Source: Clostridiales bacterium (GTDB taxonomy: Bacteria > Bacillota > Clostridia > Lachnospirales > Lachnospiraceae). Taken from it: DNA of 64,000 nucleotides. Below are positions 54,748-64,000 of this stretch, one piece after another. Within the stretch, counting starts at the first letter, position 1. Every line of letters begins with the position of its first letter. The stretch spans positions 55,880-119,879 of the forward strand of contig JAQXKO010000011.1 of the NCBI GenBank assembly GCA_029010495.1, written 5' to 3'. The position numbers were made by a program, and so were the translations under genes. Under the pieces are notes generated by a model, which searched no databases, had not been told where the DNA came from, and saw only the letters and a program-made list of their open reading frames with translations.

Positions 54748-56109
54748 ATGAAACAGTTTTTACAGAATCATTGGGAAGAAATTCTTAACCATGTAAAAGT
54801 TGAATATGATATAACTGACCCTTCCTTTAAAACCTGGCTTAAGGATTTGAAATTCTATGATGTTGATGAAAATATTGTTACAATAATTGTTCCTGAAAGT
54901 ATTCTCGGAATCAATGGTCTTAATTTTATAAAAAACAAATACGGATTATATATTAAGGTTTCCATTGAGGAATATACAAATGAACAATATGAAATAAAAT
55001 TTGTTTATCAGTCACAGGTTGAAGAGCTTCAGAAAAAAGAAAAAGAAATTGAAGAAAACAAACAGATAGTTCACAAATCAGGAGATTATTTTGACAACTT
55101 TACTTTTGATAACTTTGTAGTAGGTGACAATAACAGAATTGCTCACGATGCTGCGCTTGCCGTAGCAGAGGAACCCGGAAAATACTACAATCCTCTTTAT
55201 ATTTACGGAGGAGTTGGTCTCGGAAAAACCCACCTTATGCATGCTATCAGAAATTATATTAAAGAACATAATCCGGAGCTGAAGGTTATGTTTGTAACAG
55301 CCGAAACATTTACAAACGACCTTATTGAATCCATAAGAATGGGCAATAATTCTCCTAACTCATTCAGGGAAAAATATCGTAACAACGATGTCCTTCTTAT
55401 CGATGATATTCAGTTTATTGCCAATAAAGTCAGAACCCAGGAAGAATTTTTCCATACATTTAATGAAATGAGAAACAGCGGACGCCAGATAGTTATTTCT
55501 TCAGACCGTCCTCCAAAGGAGATGACAACTCTTGATGAGAGAATACGTTCTCGATTTGAATGGGATCTGATGGTTGACATTCAGCCGCCTGCTTATGAAA
55601 CAAGAATGGCTATTCTTAAGAAAAAAGCTAATGAAAATAATTATAAGGTAGAACAGGATATTCTCGAATATATTGCCACAAATGTTAAATCAAGTGTACG
55701 TACTCTTGAAGGTGCTCTTAAAAGAGTAGTTATTGATTCGAAGCTGAAGCATACTCCTATTACCCTTGATTCTGCAAAGGAAGCATTATCCGTTTATATT
55801 TCTCCGGAAGCCAAAAAGGAAATAAACGCAGAGCTTGTAATTGATGTAGTATCAGAATATTATAATATTTCTCCTTCTGCCATTTTTTCTAAAAACAAGA
55901 GTAAAAATATAGCTTATCCGCGCCAGATTGCTATGTATATATGTAAACAGGTTACTTCCCTGTCACTGTCTGATATAGGTAAGGCAATGGGAGGAAGAGA
56001 CCACACCACTATTTTACACGGCTGTAATAAAATTGAAGAGGACAGGCAGAAGGATCCGGAGCTTGATGTTATCATCAATAATCTTATAAAAAAGATAAAT
56101 CCAAATTAA
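54748..56109 (+). CDS. dnaA: Chromosomal replication initiator DnaA
   Basis: 453-aa AAA+ initiator. Domain III Walker A GGVGLGKTHL, Walker B VLLIDDIQF and the arginine-finger region RIRSRFEWDL; domain IV with the DnaA signature GKAMGGRDHTTILHG that binds TTATCCACA boxes. ATG 54748 was chosen after TTTTGGAGGAG; an earlier in-frame start lies within that site. DnaA boxes flank the gene on both sides. Confidence 0.98.
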   Translation: MKQFLQNHWEEILNHVKVEYDITDPSFKTWLKDLKFYDVDENIVTIIVPESILGINGLNFIKNKYGLYIKVSIEEYTNEQYEIKFVYQSQVEELQKKEKEIEENKQIVHKSGDYFDNFTFDNFVVGDNNRIAHDAALAVAEEPGKYYNPLYIYGGVGLGKTHLMHAIRNYIKEHNPELKVMFVTAETFTNDLIESIRMGNNSPNSFREKYRNNDVLLIDDIQFIANKVRTQEEFFHTFNEMRNSGRQIVISSDRPPKEMTTLDERIRSRFEWDLMVDIQPPAYETRMAILKKKANENNYKVEQDILEYIATNVKSSVRTLEGALKRVVIDSKLKHTPITLDSAKEALSVYISPEAKKEINAELVIDVVSEYYNISPSAIFSKNKSKNIAYPRQIAMYICKQVTSLSLSDIGKAMGGRDHTTILHGCNKIEEDRQKDPELDVIINNLIKKINPN

Positions 56110-56110
56110 T

Positions 56111-56330
56111 TTATCCACTTATCCACGTTTATAAACAATTAATTTATGTTGATTTATGTTTATAAATTTTATAATAATTACTTATTTTAATTTAAATTAT
56201 TAATGGGATTTATAAATCAACCGATACATATCTTAATAAATTTGGATAACTTTTGTTTCAATCAACAATTAAAATTGTGCTATAAACCGTGCATTTATCA
56301 TGCTTTCGGTCAGTTATCAACTTATCAACA
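56111..56330. other. oriC: oriC, part 2 (DnaA boxes between dnaA and dnaN)
   Basis: TTATCCACT (56111-56119) and TTATCCACG (56119-56127) abut directly after the dnaA stop. TTATCAACT and TTATCAACA follow at 56314-56330, with AT-rich DNA between that could be the unwinding element. This matches the bipartite origin of Bacillus. Confidence 0.8.
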
Positions 56331-56397
56331 GTACTTAATAATAATACTTATTTTATTAATTAATATAATTTAAGCAAACATGCTTTGGGAGGTTTAT

Positions 56398-57507
56398 ATG
56401 AAAATTATTTGCAATCAACATGATTTATTATCATCCATAAATATTGCTCAGAAGGCTGTTCCTTCAAAAAGTACAATGCCTGTACTTGAATGTCTTTTAA
56501 TTGAAGCTTATGACGGCTCAATTAAGATTTCATCATCAAATATGGAATTATCAATCGAAACATACCTTACAGGAAGAATTGATATTGAGGGACAGGTTGC
56601 CCTTAATGCAAAGATTTTTTCAGAAATAGTCAGGAAGCTTCCTGATGACAGGGTAACAATCGAAGTTGATCAGCAATTTGTGACATATATTTATTGCGGA
56701 CCTGCTAAATTCAAGATTTCAGGTCTATTAGGTGATGACTTTCCGAAAATTCCAAATTATAACAAAAATGACTATATAAATATAAGCCAGCTTTCATTAA
56801 AGGATATTATCAGACAGACTATTTTTTCAATAGGTGACGAAAGCAGAAACAGGGTCATGACAGGTGAACATTTTGAAATAAGTGATAATGTTCTTACGAT
56901 GACATCTCTTGACGGTCACAGAATTTCCATCAGAAAGACAATTCTTAAGGAAAACTATGCAGAAAAAGATATTGTAATTCCCGGTAAGACACTCAGCGAC
57001 ATTTCAAAGCTTTTAAGTGATGACATCGAAAGTGAAGTCACAATTTATTTTTCTGAAAACAATATTATATTTGAATTTGAAAATACAATTGTTCTTTCCC
57101 GTCTTGTTGAGGGTAAATATCTTAATGTTAAGCAGATGATTAACAATGATTATGACACATGTATAAGAATTAATAAAAGGATGCTTTATGAATGCTTTGA
57201 CAGAGCAAGTCTTCTTGTAAGGGAAAGTGAGAAAAAACCGATTATTATCGGAATTTATGACGGAAAAATCAATCTTAATATGAATACAAGCATCGGTTCC
57301 CTTGATGAAGAAATTGAGGTTGAAAAAGAGGGTAAGGATCTATTAATAGGATTCAATCCTAAATTTCTTATGGATGTAATAAAAGTAATTGATGATGAAG
57401 AAATTACAATTTATCTTACAAATGCAAAGGCACCATGCTTTATAAGAGATGAGCAGGGTACATATAACTATATTGTATTACCTGTAAACTTTAATTCGGT
57501 ACAATAG
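56398..57507 (+). CDS. dnaN: DNA polymerase III subunit beta (sliding clamp)
   Basis: 369-aa clamp that encircles DNA and tethers the polymerase. Begins MKIICNQHDLLSSINIAQKAV, with LECLLIEAYDG, and ends with YIVLPVNF, the family-typical end near the C-terminus. ATG 56398 follows GGGAGG. Ten nt separate it from yaaA. Confidence 0.97.
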   Translation: MKIICNQHDLLSSINIAQKAVPSKSTMPVLECLLIEAYDGSIKISSSNMELSIETYLTGRIDIEGQVALNAKIFSEIVRKLPDDRVTIEVDQQFVTYIYCGPAKFKISGLLGDDFPKIPNYNKNDYINISQLSLKDIIRQTIFSIGDESRNRVMTGEHFEISDNVLTMTSLDGHRISIRKTILKENYAEKDIVIPGKTLSDISKLLSDDIESEVTIYFSENNIIFEFENTIVLSRLVEGKYLNVKQMINNDYDTCIRINKRMLYECFDRASLLVRESEKKPIIIGIYDGKINLNMNTSIGSLDEEIEVEKEGKDLLIGFNPKFLMDVIKVIDDEEITIYLTNAKAPCFIRDEQGTYNYIVLPVNFNSVQ

Positions 57508-57517
57508 GAAGAAATCT

Positions 57518-57727
57518 ATGGAAACAATAACAATCAGAGATGAATTTATCAAACTGGGTCAGGCACTTAAGCTTGCAGGTATTGCCGAGTCGGGTGTCGA
57601 AGCTAAGGAAATGATTTTAAACGGTGAAGCAAAGGTTAACGGTGAGGTTGACTTAAGAAGAGGCAGAAAGCTTTATCCGGGCGATGAAGTTGAATGCGGA
57701 AATTCAAAATTTAAGGTTACAAAATAA
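57518..57727 (+). CDS. yaaA: YaaA S4-domain RNA-binding protein
   Basis: 69-aa S4 domain: a TIRDEFIKLGQALKLAGIA start, GVEAKEMILNGEAKVNGEV, and RRGRKLYPGDEV, all family conserved. Position between dnaN and recF is the standard Firmicutes order. AGGAAG precedes ATG. Confidence 0.95.
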   Translation: METITIRDEFIKLGQALKLAGIAESGVEAKEMILNGEAKVNGEVDLRRGRKLYPGDEVECGNSKFKVTK

Positions 57728-57731
57728 TTTT

Positions 57732-60759
<3,028 letters not shown>

Positions 60760-60777
60760 AGTAATAGGAGTATAAGA

Positions 60778-63300
60778 ATGAACGAAGAACTTGATTTTGA
60801 TAAAATTAATGACGTTGATCTCAAAAAGACAATGGAAAAATCATATATTGAATATGCCATGTCTGTAATTGCAGCAAGAGCACTTCCTGATGCAAGAGAC
60901 GGATTAAAGCCTGTTCAGCGTCGAATATTATATGCCATGACAGAACTTCACAACGGTCCTGACAAGCCACATCGAAAATGTGCCAGAATCGTTGGTGATA
61001 CAATGGGTAAATATCATCCTCATGGTGACAGCTCCATTTACGGTGCATTGGTAAATCTGGCTCAGGACTGGTCAACAAGATATCCGCTTGTAGACGGACA
61101 CGGCAATTTCGGTTCCATCGACGGTGACGGCGCAGCTGCCATGCGATATACCGAAGCAAGATTATCGAAGATTTCCATGGAAATGCTTGCTGATATCGAA
61201 AAGGATACGGTAGATTTTGTACCGAACTTTGATGAAACGGAAAAAGAGCCTACTGTTCTGCCTGCAAGAATTCCTAATCTTCTTGTGAACGGTACATCGG
61301 GTATTGCCGTAGGTATGGCTACTAATATTCCGCCTCATAACCTTCGTGAAGTTATTTCCGGCGTTGTTAAGATAATTGACAATAAGATAGATGATAAGGA
61401 AACTGACATTGAAGAAATAATGCAGCTTATCAAAGGACCTGATTTTCCTACCGGTGCAAATATTCTCGGAACAAGAGGCATTGAGGAAGCTTACAGAACG
61501 GGAAGAGGAAAAATCCGTGTACGCGCAGTAACAAATATTGAGCCTATGGCAAACGGAAAAAACAGAATTATTGTTACTGAAATACCGTATGCCGTAAATA
61601 AGGAAAATCTTGTAAAGAAAATTGCCGAGCTTGTAAGGGATAAAAAAATAGATGGTATTACGGATCTTCGCGACGAATCAAACAGAGAAGGTATGCGTAT
61701 CGTCATTGAACTCAGAAGAGACGTAAATGCAACCGTTATATTAAATCATCTCTATAAGCATACTCAGCTTCAGGACAGCTTCGGCGTAATTATGCTTGCT
61801 CTTGTAAATAATGAACCTAAGGTATTAAATCTTCTTGAAATGCTCAAGGTTTACCTTACTCATCAGGAGGATGTGGTAAAGAGACGTACACAGTACGATC
61901 TTAATAAGGCTGAAGAAAGAGCTCATATTGTTGAAGCACTTCTTAAGGCAATTGACGTAATCGATGATATTATCAGAATCATCAGATCCTCTGCCAATAC
62001 ACAGGCTGCCAAGGAAGCCCTTATTGAAAAATACGGTTTTGATGATATTCAGGCATCTGCAATAGTTGAAATGAAGCTTAAGCAGTTAACCGGTCTGGAA
62101 AAAGAAAAGCTTGAAAATGAATATAATGATCTTTTAGGTAAGATTCAGTATTACCGTTCAATTCTCAGTGATGAAAAGATACTTCTTGGTGTAATCAAGG
62201 AAGAAATAATTGCTATTTCAGCAAAATATGGCGATGACAGAAGAACATCCGTTGTATTTGATTCCTCGGAGATGAGCATGGAAGATCTTATCTCAGACGA
62301 TAAGGTTGTAATTACAATGACTGAAAAGGGTTATATCAAGAGAATGACTCCCGATAACTTCCACATCCAGAAGAGAGGCGGTAAGGGTATAAAGGGAATG
62401 TCAACTATTGATGATGACAGAATAGTAAACATTTTTACAACCACAAACCATAAGCTGTTACTTTTCTTTACAAATATGGGAAGGGTATATAAGCTTAAAA
62501 CATATGAAATTCCGGAAGCTTCAAGAACAGCCAGAGGAACGGCCGTAATCAATCTTCTTATGCTAATGCCTGAAGAAAAAATATCAGTAATTCTTCCGAT
62601 AGACTCTCTCGAAGAGGAAGGTAATTTCATTATGGCAACGAAGAAGGGCATTCTTAAGAAAACTGCCATAACAGAATATGCGAATATCAGAAAGATTGGT
62701 ATCCAGGCGATTACTCTCAAGGAAGATGATGAGCTTGTAGAGGTAGTGAAGTCAAGCGGTAAAGATACTATTATTGTTGCGACAAAGAAGGGTATGTCAA
62801 TTACCTGCAGCGAAGAGGATGTAAGACCGACAGGCCGAAGCGCTATGGGTGTAAAGGGAATAACACTTGCAGACGACGATGCAGTAATCGGAGTACAGGA
62901 TATCAATGCCAAGGACTATCTTATTTTCATAACTGAAAATGGTATGGGTAAAAGAACCGAAACAAGTATGTTTACACATCAGCACAGAGGCGGCAAGGGT
63001 ATCCTTTGCTATAAGGTTACTGACAAGACAGGCAGGTTAGCAGGCATGAAATCAGTAAACGAGGATGAAGACCTTATCATGATTACAACAGAGGGAATCA
63101 TTATAAGAACATCCGTAAGCGACATTAGTGTAATAGGTCGAAATACATCAGGTGTGAAATGTATGAATCTGGCAGAAGGCGCATATGTTGCAAGTATTGA
63201 GATTACTGAAAAGGAACCGGAATACGAAGAGTATTACGAGGAAAACGAAAATGATGTAATCGACACTGAAACAGTAAATGAAAATGAATCTGAATCATAA
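60778..63300 (+). CDS. gyrA: DNA gyrase subunit A
   Basis: 840-aa subunit that cuts and rejoins DNA. Active-site tyrosine in [10 protein letters not shown] (Tyr124); quinolone-determining region [18 protein letters not shown] (Ser85; Gly89 at the site where E. coli has Asp87); GyrA box QKRGGKG in the C-terminal beta-pinwheel. It ends in an acidic tail rich in Glu, Tyr and Asn. AGGAG precedes the ATG. It follows gyrB by 18 nt. Confidence 0.98.
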   Translation: MNEELDFDKINDVDLKKTMEKSYIEYAMSVIAARALPDARDGLKPVQRRILYAMTELHNGPDKPHRKCARIVGDTMGKYHPHGDSSIYGALVNLAQDWSTRYPLVDGHGNFGSIDGDGAAAMRYTEARLSKISMEMLADIEKDTVDFVPNFDETEKEPTVLPARIPNLLVNGTSGIAVGMATNIPPHNLREVISGVVKIIDNKIDDKETDIEEIMQLIKGPDFPTGANILGTRGIEEAYRTGRGKIRVRAVTNIEPMANGKNRIIVTEIPYAVNKENLVKKIAELVRDKKIDGITDLRDESNREGMRIVIELRRDVNATVILNHLYKHTQLQDSFGVIMLALVNNEPKVLNLLEMLKVYLTHQEDVVKRRTQYDLNKAEERAHIVEALLKAIDVIDDIIRIIRSSANTQAAKEALIEKYGFDDIQASAIVEMKLKQLTGLEKEKLENEYNDLLGKIQYYRSILSDEKILLGVIKEEIIAISAKYGDDRRTSVVFDSSEMSMEDLISDDKVVITMTEKGYIKRMTPDNFHIQKRGGKGIKGMSTIDDDRIVNIFTTTNHKLLLFFTNMGRVYKLKTYEIPEASRTARGTAVINLLMLMPEEKISVILPIDSLEEEGNFIMATKKGILKKTAITEYANIRKIGIQAITLKEDDELVEVVKSSGKDTIIVATKKGMSITCSEEDVRPTGRSAMGVKGITLADDDAVIGVQDINAKDYLIFITENGMGKRTETSMFTHQHRGGKGILCYKVTDKTGRLAGMKSVNEDEDLIMITTEGIIIRTSVSDISVIGRNTSGVKCMNLAEGAYVASIEITEKEPEYEEYYEENENDVIDTETVNENESES

Positions 63301-63316
63301 TATAGTCAAAAAACAG

Positions 63317-63345
63317 TTGACAAAGTAAATTAGCTTTGTTATACT
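63317..63345 (+). promoter_or_regulatory. Promoter of tRNA-Ser
   Basis: TTGACA (63317-63322), 17-nt spacer, TATACT (63340-63345). Confidence 0.75.
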
Positions 63346-63402
63346 TTACATTGCGTCACGGAAGTGACATAAGAAAACTGCATATATTGACAGGGTTCAG
63401 TT

Positions 63403-63490
63403 GGAGAAATACTCAAGAGGCTGAAGAGGCGCCCCTGCTAAGGGTGTAGGTCGTTAACGCGGCGCGAGGGTTCAAATCCCTCTTTCTCCG
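63403..63490 (+). tRNA. tRNA-Ser (GCT)
   Basis: 88-nt class II tRNA. Acceptor GGAGAAA pairs with TTTCTCC, anticodon GCT in CTGCTAA, long variable arm, T loop TTCAAAT. No CCA is encoded. Confidence 0.96.
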
Positions 63491-63496
63491 GTAAAT

Positions 63497-63544
63497 AAAT
63501 ACGGTAATTCCGATATGGGATTACCGTATTTTTGTTTAATGAAT
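63497..63544 (+). terminator. Terminator after tRNA-Ser
   Basis: AATACGGTAAT pairs with ATTACCGTATT, followed by T residues. Confidence 0.88.
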
Positions 63545-63780
63545 GTATCAAATAAGTATAATATCAAATTAATCTGAAATAATAATTATGGAAGTTGATA
63601 GAATGTAAATAAAGAATACTTTGTAGTCCGATAATTAATATTTTTTCAGGAAAAGGTAAGAAAGAGATAATTAATATGTGAATATAATAAACGTAAAAAC
63701 TAAATCTTGTGGATAAATAACACGTTAAAATGCCATATTTAGTAGTTAAAAAAAATACGAAAAAAAAGTAAAAAAAAGTG

Positions 63781-64000
63781 TTGACATTGGCAATCCATAG
63801 TGATATAATACCCATTGCTGACGCGGTAAGGCGGCGGTGATACACAAGAAAAAGTGGTAAAAACACAAAAGAAACTTGATAACTAAATAGTGAAACAACC
63901 TTGAAATTTCCAAGACAATCATTCGGAAGAATGACATGGAGACATGTAAAAACAACAGAAAATTCAGGATATTAACAAACAGGCTTTTTAAAAAGAGCCA
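63781..64000 (+). promoter_or_regulatory. Promoter and leader of an rRNA operon
   Basis: Perfect TTGACA (63781-63786), 17-nt spacer, TATAAT (63804-63809), with A/T-rich DNA upstream (63741-63780) like an UP element. The leader after it (CTTGATAACTAAATAG, then GGCTTTTTAAAAAGAGCC at the window end) resembles Lachnospiraceae pre-16S leaders. The 16S gene itself is beyond the window. Confidence 0.85.

Noticed and set aside
63564..63955. Minus-strand open frames over the rRNA operon leader
   Set aside because: Phe/Leu/Tyr-rich shadows of A-rich leader DNA; the perfect promoter and leader on the plus strand explain the region better.

Overview
The window is about 64 kb of a low-GC Gram-positive (Firmicutes) chromosome centred on the replication origin. 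The best fit is a Lachnospiraceae-like (Clostridium cluster XIVa) spore former. Evidence for this is the order rpmH-rnpA-yidD-yidC-jag / dnaA-dnaN-yaaA-recF-gyrB-gyrA, the parAB-DUF4446-DUF3881 operon, Thr/Pro 'TPTP' linkers in several exported proteins, sporulation genes (spoVAD, spoVAE, a SpoIIQ-like protein) and strong GGAGG ribosome binding sites. The species is an inference and cannot be fixed from this sequence alone.

Layout, right part (42.5-64 kb): a bipartite oriC has DnaA boxes both upstream of dnaA (about 54.38-54.51 kb) and between dnaA and dnaN (about 56.11-56.33 kb). Leftward of it, on the minus strand, run rpmH, rnpA, yidD, yidC, jag, then mnmE, mnmG, rsmG, parA, parB, DUF4446 and DUF3881, with three perfect parS sites. 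Rightward, on the plus strand, run dnaA, dnaN, yaaA, recF, gyrB, gyrA, tRNA-Ser(GCT) and the promoter and leader of an rRNA operon whose 16S gene lies past the window edge. Most genes therefore point away from the origin.

Middle part (18-42.5 kb): dnaX-ybaB-recR; a run with helD, serine acetyltransferase and a rhomboid protease; an MBOAT/DHHW pair for polysaccharide O-acylation; spoVAD-spoVAE; a lone pilin-like protein; an O-antigen-ligase-like protein; a large RelA/SpoT-domain protein; a zur-znuACB zinc uptake operon with a consensus promoter and operator-like palindrome; a clostripain-like protease; a transglutaminase-fold protein; an HPt protein; and tRNA-Arg(CCT).

Left part (0-18 kb): thioredoxin and thioredoxin reductase; a rarA operon with small membrane and SEC-C proteins; a DUF4250-YigZ-PBP1A run on the plus strand; a short MocR-type regulator; a degenerate M23 (SpoIIQ-like) protein with a sigma-F-like promoter; a DUF1934 protein; Xaa-Pro aminopeptidase; azlCD; and a BFD-like [2Fe-2S] protein. 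The most interesting locus is at 11.5-13.5 kb. A cobalamin-riboswitch-like leader with its own terminator precedes a predicted cell-wall-anchored protein that joins a DUF4430 domain to an alpha/alpha-barrel-like repeat region. These are the same two modules as in animal intrinsic factor and transcobalamin, in the opposite order, so it is a candidate surface vitamin B12-binding protein.
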